Shown in pieces: positions 25,767 through 33,602 of a stretch of DNA of 64,000 bases. How positions within the stretch are numbered: the stretch's first letter is position 1; every line of letters starts with the position of its first letter. The notes below the pieces were generated by a model. That model was not told the origin of the DNA, did not search any database, and saw nothing but the letters and a program-made list of their open reading frames with translations. The position numbers and the translations under genes were made by a program. The DNA comes from Mycolicibacterium sp. CBMA 226 (GTDB taxonomy: Bacteria; Actinomycetota; Actinomycetes; Mycobacteriales; Mycobacteriaceae), in NCBI RefSeq assembly GCF_009729075.1, contig NZ_VTGY01000020.1:310001-374000 (forward strand), written 5' to 3'.

Positions 25767-26201
25767 TCAAGTTGTGGCTGCCGCGCAGTCGGGGCACATG
25801 CCCCAATAGATGACTTCGGCCTCGTCGACGACGAAACCGTCGAGCACGCCGTGACCGTCCGACGGCGTCAGGCACGGCGCTTCCCCGGTGGCACAGTCGA
25901 TATCGGCGATGGTGCCGCACGAGCGGCACACGACGTGGTGGTGGTTGTCCCCGACCCGGGTTTCGTACCGGGCCACCGAGCCGGAGGGTTGGATGCGGCG
26001 GATGAGCCCGGCGGTGGTCAGTGCGGCCAGCACGTCGTAGACCGCCTGGCGGGAGACGTCGGGCAAGATGGCGCGGACCGCGTCGAAGACGCTCTCCGTG
26101 TCGGCATGCGGACGGCCGGACACCACCTCGAGTACTGCGAGGCGGGGCCGTGTCACACGGAGATCTGCGGAACGCAGCTGCTCCGTGTAGTCGGTCGTCA
26201 C
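25767..26201 (-). CDS. furA: Ferric-uptake-type regulator FurA
   Basis: A 144-residue Fur-family repressor of katG. The winged helix (LRVTRPRLAVLEVVSGRPHADTE and VSRQAVYDVLAALT) is followed by the metal-binding dimer domain (GDNHHHVVCRSCG, and Cys-x2-Cys in YWGMCPDC). GTG 26201 is chosen because it is the first base of the transcript predicted from a well-formed promoter, as in other mycobacteria. It probably represses its own operon and is relieved by oxidation or metal loss. Confidence 0.95.
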   Translation of the reverse strand: MTTDYTEQLRSADLRVTRPRLAVLEVVSGRPHADTESVFDAVRAILPDVSRQAVYDVLAALTTAGLIRRIQPSGSVARYETRVGDNHHHVVCRSCGTIADIDCATGEAPCLTPSDGHGVLDGFVVDEAEVIYWGMCPDCAAATT

Positions 26202-26208
26202 GTGTTCA

Positions 26209-26237
26209 CTTCTACGCGCTTTTTTGGACTGAGTCAA
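26209..26237 (-). promoter_or_regulatory. furA-katG promoter and likely FurA operator
   Basis: Minus strand: TTGACT (-35, 26232-26237), 17-nt spacer containing six A, TAGAAG (-10, 26209-26214), 7 nt, then GTG 26201. The AT-rich spacer is the usual FurA site in mycobacteria. It gives a leaderless furA mRNA. Confidence 0.75.
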
Positions 26238-26553
26238 GACTTGGAAGTGATGTGTGTCACGCGGATTCGCGGGGAGATGAGTCCGGCGACCGTCGTTCAT
26301 CGAGGTCAAAGCCGTTGCTCCGCAGACACTTTAGGCGACCCGCCACGGGCCCGCAGGAAAATCGCGGGAACCGGCGAACTCGGCCCGTCAGTTCGCCGAT
26401 GGCCGCCGAGCGTGCGACTGAGGGTGTGCACAGAGTTTGCCGACGGCCGCCAAAACCGCGTCGCCACATTGTTAATCTGCTGCATGTGCAACGCAGCGTG
26501 ACAGGCCCTACGGTTCGCCGGCCGGCTGACGCGGGAGACCGTCGGGTACCCGC
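26238..26553. other. Intergenic region between furA and the GGDEF gene
   Basis: About 316 nt with no convincing coding frame. TACGGT near 26510 could be a -10 for the GGDEF gene. No hairpin or repeat stands out. Confidence 0.4.
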
Positions 26554-27633
26554 ATGACCGCTGCCGGACAAAATCACTATTACTGGCTCACCTCGCTGCT
26601 CGCCACGCGCGGCCTGCAGACCACAACCAGTCGCGTGATCGCCGCGCTCAACGCGGTGCTAGGTCTGGTTCCCGCACTGCTGATGCTCAGCCCCGCGGGT
26701 CCGCACGGCCCGCTGCGGCAGGCGATCGCCGTCGTCATCGGCGTTATCGCGCTCGGCGTCGGCGCCATCTGGCTGCGCCATTCCTGGCCGTCGCAGCGGT
26801 TCTCCGCAATCTCGGTGACCCTCGGCGCGATCCCGATGAGCGCGGCCTGCCTGATCATGTCGGACCCGATGCTCGGCCTCCTGGCGACCAGCGCGTTCAT
26901 CTTCTCCAGCGGTTATATCGCGTTCCTGCACCGCCCCGGCATGCTGGCCGGTCCGTGGCTCCTCGGTGGTCTCACGCTGGGCTACCTGGCGATTCAGCTC
27001 GGGTCGCACGATCCCGTACTGGCGGCGTGCGCCGTCCTGATCATCGCGCTGCTCAACGCCTTCGTGTTCTTCACCTGCCGCGTCGCGATCGGACTCAGTC
27101 TGACGGACATCCACCACAGCGAGATCGAACCGCTGACCGGACTCCTCAACACCGACGGCCTGTACGCACGCGCCGCGAACCTGCTCGCCGCCCGCAACCG
27201 GCAGGACGACCGTCACATGGTGCTCGCCGTCGTCAGCATCGACAGCTTCCCCCTGCTGTCGTCGATGTCCGGCCAGCGCCGCGCCAACCAGGCGCGCATC
27301 GACGTCAGCCAGGCGCTGCGGGAGACGGTGCGCCGCAACGCCATCGCCGCGCACATCTCCGACAGCGACTTCATCGTCGCCGACACCTTCACCACGCCCG
27401 ACGCGTCGCCGCTGATCGACCGGGTCCAGGGCGCCATGAAGTCCACGCCGTCGCGGGTGACCGCCAGCATCGGCGTGGTGTGCACCCCGCTGGCCCCGTT
27501 GACCGTGCACCCGCCCGAGATCGTCATCGACGCGCTGTTGGCCGCCGCCGCCGAGGCCATGGAACGCGCCCGCGAAGAGGGCGGCAACGACGTCCGCTAC
27601 GACGTGCGGGATGACCTGCCGATCGACGAGTAG
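26554..27633 (+). CDS. Membrane protein with degenerate GGDEF domain
   Basis: A 359-residue protein. Six or so helices (residues about 25-180) precede a diguanylate-cyclase-like domain (about 190-350). The opening IEPLTGLLNTDGLY resembles the usual DxLTGLxNR motif, and the later ASIGVV strand is present. The active-site GGDEF is replaced by SDSDF (HISDSDFIV), so cyclic-di-GMP synthesis is unlikely. It may be a GTP- or c-di-GMP-binding sensor. No partner is adjacent. Confidence 0.75.
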   Translation: MTAAGQNHYYWLTSLLATRGLQTTTSRVIAALNAVLGLVPALLMLSPAGPHGPLRQAIAVVIGVIALGVGAIWLRHSWPSQRFSAISVTLGAIPMSAACLIMSDPMLGLLATSAFIFSSGYIAFLHRPGMLAGPWLLGGLTLGYLAIQLGSHDPVLAACAVLIIALLNAFVFFTCRVAIGLSLTDIHHSEIEPLTGLLNTDGLYARAANLLAARNRQDDRHMVLAVVSIDSFPLLSSMSGQRRANQARIDVSQALRETVRRNAIAAHISDSDFIVADTFTTPDASPLIDRVQGAMKSTPSRVTASIGVVCTPLAPLTVHPPEIVIDALLAAAAEAMERAREEGGNDVRYDVRDDLPIDE

Positions 27634-27634
27634 C

Positions 27635-28321
27635 TCAGTTCGGCAGTTCGTTCCGGATCCGCGGCGCGATGAGTGCGGCCAGGTAGTCGTGGCCCGCGTC
27701 GGTCGGGTGGACGCCGTCCGGCGCGATCAGATCCGGACGGTCGACGAACCAGCGCTCGGCGATCGGATCGATGAACGTGGCACCGACCATGCCGGCCTGC
27801 ATGCCGAGCACGTCCCGGATCTGCAGCACCGCGGGCGGCACGTCGGCCGTGGGCCACGGCGGTCCGATCACCAGCAACTTGGCGCCCGGCGCCGTCGCCC
27901 GCGCCTGCGCGAACGCGTCGTGCGCCATCCCCGACAGCTGCATGAGGTCGGCCCCCTGGTCGTTGCGGGAGCCGAAGAACACCACGAGCGCGTCGTCCGG
28001 CCGCACCGCCCGCGTGGTCAGGTCCCGGAAGATGCTGCCGTGATCGCCACGCACGACGTAGCCGGCCCGGCCTTCGGCCGCGACGACGGCCGCGACCGGC
28101 ACACCCTGAGCGGCCAGCGTCCGCCACGCCTGTGTCGGCCAGCCGCGAAGGCCCTGACCACCGAAGTTGGTGCCGTTGGTGTACGAGTCACTGATCACCG
28201 CGACGCGGTCGGGCGGCATGCCCGGCCGGATGTTCCGGTACGCCTGTGCCGGTCCGGGCGCGCTCACCACGGATGCCGCCCACAGCGCAGCGGTCAGCAA
28301 CAAGGTCGTCAGATGGCGCAC
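27635..28321 (-). CDS. Secreted SGNH/GDSL hydrolase
   Basis: A 228-residue exported esterase-like protein. The signal peptide ends near GPAQAYR. Block I is VISDSYTNG (Ser nucleophile, GDS altered to SDS), block III is GSRND (Gly/Asn), and block V is APDGVHPTDAGH (Asp and His). Start GTG 28321 has GGGAG upstream. It lies 39 nt after the acyltransferase gene, which suggests an acylation/deacylation pair acting on the cell envelope. Confidence 0.8.
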   Translation of the reverse strand: MRHLTTLLLTAALWAASVVSAPGPAQAYRNIRPGMPPDRVAVISDSYTNGTNFGGQGLRGWPTQAWRTLAAQGVPVAAVVAAEGRAGYVVRGDHGSIFRDLTTRAVRPDDALVVFFGSRNDQGADLMQLSGMAHDAFAQARATAPGAKLLVIGPPWPTADVPPAVLQIRDVLGMQAGMVGATFIDPIAERWFVDRPDLIAPDGVHPTDAGHDYLAALIAPRIRNELPN

Positions 28322-28360
28322 TGCTCTCCCATGGTCAGTCGGTGATGCGGCGGATTGCGG

Positions 28361-29581
28361 TCAGCCCGCCCGTTCGGCGCGTTCGTCGTCGTCGTCGGAT
28401 ATCGCCTGCAGTTTACGTTGTCCCGCAACGGCTTTCGAGCCGTCCGGCGGACCGACCATGCGGCGCATCCAGTGCCGTGCCGGTTCTTCGACGTAATGGA
28501 ACAGCACGACCGCGCCGGCGAAGGAGGCGGCCAGCAGCGCCAGCACGATGAACTTGGTCCCCCAGCTCGGCGACATGTCGATGCGGTACTGCGCAGCGGC
28601 CCAGTTCCAGCCTTGATGCACCAGTTCGTGGACCATGTACAGGCCGAACGACACCTTGCCGCCGTAGACCATGACCCGCGTCGACAGCAGCGCCGGCAAG
28701 GTGCCCGTGCCGACCGACAACGCCACCACCAACGGCAGGAAGAAGATGTCGACGAGGCCGAAGTCGTCACGGATCGTGGCGATCGGATGTGCGTCGAACC
28801 AGTACACGAGGCCGACGATGAGCGCCAGCAGCACCACCGACAGCACACCGGCGACGGTCCGGCCGCGATCGGTCAGGTTCAGCTTGCGGACCGCCGCGCA
28901 AGCGAGGGCTCCCGCGGTGAATTGCAGGACGATGCGCGGCAGCCAGCTCCAGGGCGTGTAGAACTCGCCGGTTGCGGCCAGGAAGAGCAGCGGCGGCAAC
29001 GTCGCGGCGAAGGCGAGCCACAGCAGGCCGCGCGCCCGGCTGGCGCGCGCGACGCGGAACAGCACGATGACGAGCAGCCCGAACATCAGGTAGGCCAGCC
29101 ATTCCGCGCTGATCGACCACGCCGGACCGTCCCAGCTGGAGTTGTCGAAGTACGGCACCACCCACAGCTGGATCAGGAACAGTTGGCGCAGGTAGTTGGG
29201 GCCGGTGAGCGTGGCCGCTTCCGGCGACGGGAAGTCACCGATATTGAGGGTGAAGATGATCCACGCGATCGCGAGGTGCATGGTGACGAGATAGACGGGC
29301 CAGACCCGCGCCAGGCGCAGCCACAGGAAATGCAGCGTCGCGCGGGTTGACCATGCCGGCCCCATGCGTTCGAGGTAGTTCCAGGTCAGGACGAATCCGC
29401 TGAGGATGAAGAACAGGTCGACGCCCTGTGCGCCGCAGTCGAGAATCGGGGCGAGGGCCTCGCTCAGCGGCGGTGAGGCCTGGTGCAGCAGCGGACGGAA
29501 GTGGAACAGCACCACCCACACTGCGGCAACGATGCGCAGACCGGACAGTGCCTTGATCTCACCGCTCGGCACCACACTCAT
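28361..29581 (-). CDS. Acyltransferase family 3 (OafA-like) membrane protein
   Basis: A 406-residue polytopic protein. Landmarks are LSGLRIVAAVWVVLFHFRP (conserved His), DLFFILSGFVLTWNY, LRLARVWPVYLVT, PAWSISAEWLAYL and GLYMVHELVH. It probably O-acylates a cell-surface glycan or lipid. The cytosolic tail is charged (DDDDERAERAG). The SGNH hydrolase gene follows directly. It is the second such acyltransferase in the window, after the one at 8.1-9.3 kb. Confidence 0.85.
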   Translation of the reverse strand: MSVVPSGEIKALSGLRIVAAVWVVLFHFRPLLHQASPPLSEALAPILDCGAQGVDLFFILSGFVLTWNYLERMGPAWSTRATLHFLWLRLARVWPVYLVTMHLAIAWIIFTLNIGDFPSPEAATLTGPNYLRQLFLIQLWVVPYFDNSSWDGPAWSISAEWLAYLMFGLLVIVLFRVARASRARGLLWLAFAATLPPLLFLAATGEFYTPWSWLPRIVLQFTAGALACAAVRKLNLTDRGRTVAGVLSVVLLALIVGLVYWFDAHPIATIRDDFGLVDIFFLPLVVALSVGTGTLPALLSTRVMVYGGKVSFGLYMVHELVHQGWNWAAAQYRIDMSPSWGTKFIVLALLAASFAGAVVLFHYVEEPARHWMRRMVGPPDGSKAVAGQRKLQAISDDDDERAERAG

Positions 29582-29785
29582 GACGGGAAAAGGGTAACAG
29601 CGGGGACGACTGCGCCCCTGCTCAGAAACCTGTGACTTTTCTTGGCCGCCGCCCCCGACCGCGAGAAACCCGGCCGAAATTCAGCTGCCGGAAAACTTGC
29701 GCGTCGAGCCGTAACACTGCTCACAGATATCAATCGAGGCGTCCAGAGGCTGGAATATCGTGCCGTTCAGGAGCATTCTGTAGAT

Positions 29786-30085
29786 ATGCTAATTAGGCGG
29801 AAATTCACGACATCGGCGGTCGCCGCGGTGGCCGCCACAGCAGCGATAATTGCCGCGCCGGCGGCCGCGATCACACTCTCCGGAAGTGTCAGCCCGGATC
29901 GAACTGTGGTCGCGGACAACACCGGTTACGGCGGTCCTGACGGCCAGGGCGGCGGCGGTGGCTGCGGTAGCGGTGCGAACTGGCAGGGCTGCGGCGGCTG
30001 GAACCCGTTCACCGGCGGCTTCGGGCACGGCTGCTTCAACGGCATGTGCGGCGGCTGGGACGGCACCCGCGGTTGGGGCGGATAG
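29786..30085 (+). CDS. Small secreted Gly/Cys-rich protein
   Basis: A 99-residue preprotein. The signal peptide (MLIRRKFTTSAVAAVAATAAIIAAPAAA) precedes a short Ser/Val stretch and a Gly-rich end with four Cys and several Trp (GGGGGCGSGANWQGCGGWNP, then FNGMCGGWDG). AGGAG lies 12 nt before ATG 29786. I recognise no family. The pattern recalls small mycobacterial secreted proteins of unknown role. Confidence 0.6.
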   Translation: MLIRRKFTTSAVAAVAATAAIIAAPAAAITLSGSVSPDRTVVADNTGYGGPDGQGGGGGCGSGANWQGCGGWNPFTGGFGHGCFNGMCGGWDGTRGWGG

Positions 30086-30105
30086 CCCTCCGCCGCGGAA
30101 ATCCC

Positions 30106-30111
30106 TAGGCT
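30106..30111 (+). promoter_or_regulatory. Leaderless -10 element of the phosphodiesterase gene
   Basis: TAGGCT with 7 nt to ATG 30119, the same arrangement as the MOSC gene. Confidence 0.5.
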
Positions 30112-30118
30112 CGCGGCC

Positions 30119-31270
30119 ATGGATGTCCCGTGTCCGCAACCTGACGCACCGCATCTCGCCGACGTGGTGCCCGCCGTGCTGACGGCGATGGGTGTGACCG
30201 GAGCGCAGCTCGACGGGGTACACCGACACCTCGATCTGCCTGCCGGCATCAGAGGTGCGTGCGTCCTGCTCATCGACGGCCTCGGCGCCCAGCTGCTCGA
30301 CGCCCATGCCGACGACGCTCCCGTGCTGGCCGGGCTTCGTGGCCGGAGCCTGCGGGTCGGGTATCCCTCGACCACCAGCGCAGGCCTCGCGGCGGTGGGC
30401 ACGGGCCGGCGTTCCGGCGAGCACGGCATGGTCGGTTACTCGTTCCGCATACCCGACCACGGGGTGGTGAACGCGCTGCGCTGGACACCACATCCGTTCG
30501 GCGCCGATCTTCGCGACGTACTGATTCCCGAGGACGTCCAGCCGCTGCCGACCACCTTCGGCCAGGCGACGGCTGCCGGCATGGCCGTGAGCGTCATCTC
30601 GGGCGCCGAATTCACCGATTCCGGGTTGACGCGCGCGGTGCTCCGCGGCGGGCAGTACGTCGGGGTGCACCGGCTCGGCGACCTCGCCGCCCGCGTGCAG
30701 CAGGCCGTCGCCGACGGTGGATTCTGCTACGGCTACCACGCCGATCTCGACATGCTCGGCCATCTGTACGGCGCGGGGTCGACAGCCTGGCGCATGCAGC
30801 TGCGGCAGGTCGACCGGCTGGTCGAATCGATCGTCGAAGCCCTGCCCGCCGGTGCCCTGCTGGCGGTCGTCGCCGACCACGGCATGGTCAACACCGACGA
30901 GGCCGACGTCGTCGACATCGATTCCTGCCCCGATCTGCTGGACGGCGTCGTCGCCGTCGCCGGAGAAGCGCGGGCGCGGCATGTCTACGTGGGCGACGGT
31001 GCAGCCGATGCGGTTGCCGACCGGTGGCGAGAAACGTTGGGCGCCAAGGCCTGGGTCCGTACGAAGGAGCAGGCGATCGCCGAGGGCTGGTTCGGCGCGC
31101 GGGTCGGTGACGCGGCGCGCAGCCGCATCGGCGATGTCGTGGCGGCGGCGCGGGGCAACGCCGGATTGGTACGTCGAAAGGTCGAGCCTCTGGAATCTGC
31201 CCTCGTCGGGCAGCACGGGTCGTGGACAGATGCCGAGCAGCTGGTCCCGCTGCTCATCGCTGTTGGGTGA
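30119..31270 (+). CDS. Alkaline-phosphatase-superfamily nucleotide pyrophosphatase/phosphodiesterase
   Basis: A 383-residue protein of the alkaline phosphatase superfamily. The metal site and nucleophile are visible: LLIDGLGAQ (Asp), YPSTTSAGLAAVGTG (Thr nucleophile), YHADLDMLGHLYG, VVADHGMVN (Asp-His) and GQHGSWTDAE (His). No signal peptide is evident, so it probably acts in the cytosol. The substrate is unknown; phosphodiesters or nucleotide pyrophosphates are typical. Confidence 0.85.
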   Translation: MDVPCPQPDAPHLADVVPAVLTAMGVTGAQLDGVHRHLDLPAGIRGACVLLIDGLGAQLLDAHADDAPVLAGLRGRSLRVGYPSTTSAGLAAVGTGRRSGEHGMVGYSFRIPDHGVVNALRWTPHPFGADLRDVLIPEDVQPLPTTFGQATAAGMAVSVISGAEFTDSGLTRAVLRGGQYVGVHRLGDLAARVQQAVADGGFCYGYHADLDMLGHLYGAGSTAWRMQLRQVDRLVESIVEALPAGALLAVVADHGMVNTDEADVVDIDSCPDLLDGVVAVAGEARARHVYVGDGAADAVADRWRETLGAKAWVRTKEQAIAEGWFGARVGDAARSRIGDVVAAARGNAGLVRRKVEPLESALVGQHGSWTDAEQLVPLLIAVG

Positions 31271-31301
31271 GCGCTCGGGCCACCGAACGAATGGCGCCGG
31301 A

Positions 31302-31523
31302 TTACTCCGGCTTCAGATGCGCGTCGTCGGCGAAAACGAGTGATCCGCTGTCCAGCAGGACAGCCCAGCGGCGCGCGGCGTCGACAATATGGTTCTCACC
31401 GACGTCGACGGAATAGCCCGCATGGTCGCCGTAATCCTCGACGATCACACCGTGCACGTCCTTGGCGTCGCCCCGGTTGACGCGCACCCGCATGTCAACG
31501 GCGAACTTGGCGTTCCTACCCAT
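31302..31523 (-). CDS. Conserved small protein, SH3-like
   Basis: A 73-residue soluble protein rich in short β-strand patterns (MRVRVNRGDAKDVHGVIVEDYG, YSVDVGENHIV, RRWAVLLDSGSLVFADD). This resembles a small SH3-like barrel, but I cannot name the family. ATG 31523 follows GGGG by 5 nt; GTG 31529 is an alternative. It is convergent with the phosphodiesterase gene. Confidence 0.6.
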   Translation of the reverse strand: MGRNAKFAVDMRVRVNRGDAKDVHGVIVEDYGDHAGYSVDVGENHIVDAARRWAVLLDSGSLVFADDAHLKPE

Positions 31524-31662
31524 AACCACCCCAGCATTCCCTGGTAATCACCGCAGGTACGGAACCTCGGCCCACCGACCTCAGCCCCGACGTCAGTAGG
31601 TACCGAACTTTAGGCCACCGCGACCACGGCGGCAAAGCAAACACCCACGATTGACAGGATGA

Positions 31663-31679
31663 TGGTACGCGCCGTACCA
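31663..31679. promoter_or_regulatory. Short inverted repeat upstream of yaaA
   Basis: TGGTAC-GCGCC-GTACCA forms a 6-bp inverted repeat 13 nt before the yaaA -10 element. It could bind a regulator. Confidence 0.3.
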
Positions 31680-31691
31680 ATCGGCGTCGGC

Positions 31692-31697
31692 TACGGT
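31692..31697 (+). promoter_or_regulatory. Leaderless -10 element of yaaA
   Basis: TACGGT with 7 nt to GTG 31705. It supports GTG 31705 rather than the upstream in-frame TTG 31699. Confidence 0.5.
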
Positions 31698-31704
31698 CTT
31701 GCCC

Positions 31705-32451
31705 GTGATCGTGCTGCTGCCGCCCTCGGAGACCAAGCGCCCAGGTGGCGACGGACCACCGCTGCGGCTCGGCGAGCTGAGTGTGCCGGAACTCACGCCG
31801 CTGCGGGCGGCACTGATCGACGAACTCGTCGAGCTGGCAGCCAACCCGGAAGCCAGCCGTAAGGCGCTCGCCATCTCCGCGTCGCAGGACGCGGAGATCC
31901 AGCGAAACGCGGCGTTGCACAGCGCTCCGACGATGCCGGCCATCGAGCGCTACACCGGGGTGCTGTACGACGCCCTCGACGTCGGCTCGCTGCGCGGCGC
32001 CACCGCGACTCGCGCCCGGGCCCGGCTGGCGGTCGGGTCGGCCCTGTTCGGGCTGCTGCGCGCCGACGACGCGATTCCGGCGTACCGGCTGTCGGCGTCG
32101 TCGAAGCTGCCGGCCGGCGGCACCCTGGCCAGCCGGTGGAAGCCCGTCCTGGAACCCGCGCTCGCCCAGCTTCAGCAGCAGGATCTGATCGTCGACCTGC
32201 GCTCCGGCTCGTACGAAGCGCTCGGCAAAATCCCCGGCGCGGTGACGGTCGACGTCTACACCGAGCACCCCGACGGGCGGCGCACCGTCGTCAGCCACTT
32301 CAACAAGGCCCACAAGGGCCACTTGGCGCGTGCCCTCGCCGGCAGCCGGGCCGAACCGAATGACGCGTCCGCCGTCGCCGCCGTCGCCCGTCGAGCCGGG
32401 ATGCGTGTCGAACGCGACGGGTCGCAGTTGACCGTGCTGATCACCGCCTGA
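31705..32451 (+). CDS. yaaA: YaaA-family peroxide stress protein
   Basis: A 248-residue soluble protein of the YaaA/DUF328 family, linked in E. coli to limiting iron-driven DNA damage during peroxide stress. Landmarks are the opening LLPPSETK, AIERYTGVLYDAL, AYRLSASSKLP, YEALGKIPG and FNKAHKGHLARAL. It starts with GTG right after a leaderless promoter. The family's core function fits the nearby oxidative-stress genes, although it is not in their operon. Confidence 0.85.
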   Translation: MIVLLPPSETKRPGGDGPPLRLGELSVPELTPLRAALIDELVELAANPEASRKALAISASQDAEIQRNAALHSAPTMPAIERYTGVLYDALDVGSLRGATATRARARLAVGSALFGLLRADDAIPAYRLSASSKLPAGGTLASRWKPVLEPALAQLQQQDLIVDLRSGSYEALGKIPGAVTVDVYTEHPDGRRTVVSHFNKAHKGHLARALAGSRAEPNDASAVAAVARRAGMRVERDGSQLTVLITA

Positions 32452-32473
32452 CGCCGCCGGGCCACCGGTCTGC

Positions 32474-32479
32474 GATAAT
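32474..32479 (+). promoter_or_regulatory. Extended -10 promoter element of terC
   Basis: GATAAT preceded by TGC gives an extended -10. The start would be near 32486, exactly where the riboswitch helix P1 begins. Confidence 0.55.
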
Positions 32480-32484
32480 GGCTC

Positions 32485-32582
32485 CCGAGGGGAGTATTCC
32501 TTCGCCACGGTGTCGTCACCACGTTGCCCAACGTCGGGCAGCCGGTGCCGTGGGCCGCGTCGAGCGGTGGTAGAGACCTCGG
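32485..32582 (+). promoter_or_regulatory. yybP-ykoY-type manganese riboswitch upstream of terC
   Basis: P1 is CCGAGG (32485-32490) with CCTCGG (32577-32582). Directly inside lie the two hallmark loops of this class: GGGGAGTA at the 5' side and GTAGAGACC at the 3' side, with GC-rich paired arms between. The downstream gene encodes a TerC-family protein, a usual partner. When Mn2+ is high the switch should raise expression of the exporter. Confidence 0.75.
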
Positions 32583-32612
32583 TCGTTTTCTGACGCCCGG
32601 AGGCACCCTCGC

Positions 32613-33590
32613 ATGAACGTTTCTACGCTGGAATGGTCGATCACCCTCGGGGTGACGATCGCCGTACTGCTCTTCGACGTGGTGGTGAACGGTCGCCGCC
32701 CGCATGAACCGACCACCCGCGAAACCGCCGGCTATCTCGCGGTCTACATCGGGCTCGCGATCACCTTCGGCATCTGGGTGTGGCAGTTCCACGGCGGTCA
32801 ATACGGCGTCGAGTACTTCGCGGGCTGGCTCACCGAGTACAGCCTCTCGGTCGACAACCTGTTCATCTTCCTGATCATCATGGCCAGTTTCAAGGTGCCC
32901 AGAGTCCTGCAGCAGCAGATCTTGCTGATCGGCATCATCCTGGCGCTGATCTTCCGGGGCATCTTCATCGGCCTTGGCGCCGTTGCCATTTCGCAGTTCT
33001 CGTGGATCTTCTACCTGTTCGGCGCGTTCCTGGTGTATACCGCGGCCAAACTGATGCGTGACACCGAGCACGACGACGATGCCGAGAACTCGATGGTGCG
33101 GTTCGCCCGCAAGTACCTCAAGGCCTCCGACCAATGGGACGGCTCCCGGCTGCACACCGTGGTGAACGGCAAGCGCGTGCTGACCCCGATGATCCTGGTG
33201 ATCATCGCCCTTGGGACGACCGACCTGCTGTTCGCGCTGGACTCGATCCCGGCGATCTACGGGCTCACCCAGGAGCCGTACCTGGTGTTCACCGCGAACG
33301 TCTTCGCCCTGATGGGTCTGCGCCAGCTGTACTTCCTGCTCGGTGACCTGCTCAAGCGGCTGGTCTACCTGTCGCAGGGCCTGGCCTTCATCCTCGCTTT
33401 CATCGGCGTGAAGCTGATCCTGCACGCGCTGCACGAGAACACGCTGCCCTTCATCAACGGCGGTGTGGCCGTGCATGTGCCGCAGATCCCGACGCTGCTG
33501 TCGCTGGCCGTCATCATCGTCACGCTCGTCGTGACGACGGTGGCCAGCCTCTACCGCACCCGCGCAGACAGCAAGGCCGGCACCGACTGA
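32613..33590 (+). CDS. terC: TerC-family membrane protein, probable manganese exporter
   Basis: A 325-residue protein with about nine helices. The metal-site helices are recognisable: EYSLSVDNLFIFLIIM with its Asp-Asn pair, and LGTTDLLFALDSIPAIYGLT in the second half. TerC/Alx proteins export Mn2+ and protect metalloenzymes during secretion. GGAGG lies 9 nt before the ATG. The riboswitch upstream strongly supports manganese. The gene ends 12 nt before the amidase start. Confidence 0.9.
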   Translation: MNVSTLEWSITLGVTIAVLLFDVVVNGRRPHEPTTRETAGYLAVYIGLAITFGIWVWQFHGGQYGVEYFAGWLTEYSLSVDNLFIFLIIMASFKVPRVLQQQILLIGIILALIFRGIFIGLGAVAISQFSWIFYLFGAFLVYTAAKLMRDTEHDDDAENSMVRFARKYLKASDQWDGSRLHTVVNGKRVLTPMILVIIALGTTDLLFALDSIPAIYGLTQEPYLVFTANVFALMGLRQLYFLLGDLLKRLVYLSQGLAFILAFIGVKLILHALHENTLPFINGGVAVHVPQIPTLLSLAVIIVTLVVTTVASLYRTRADSKAGTD

Positions 33591-33602
33591 CAGGATGCCC
33601 TG

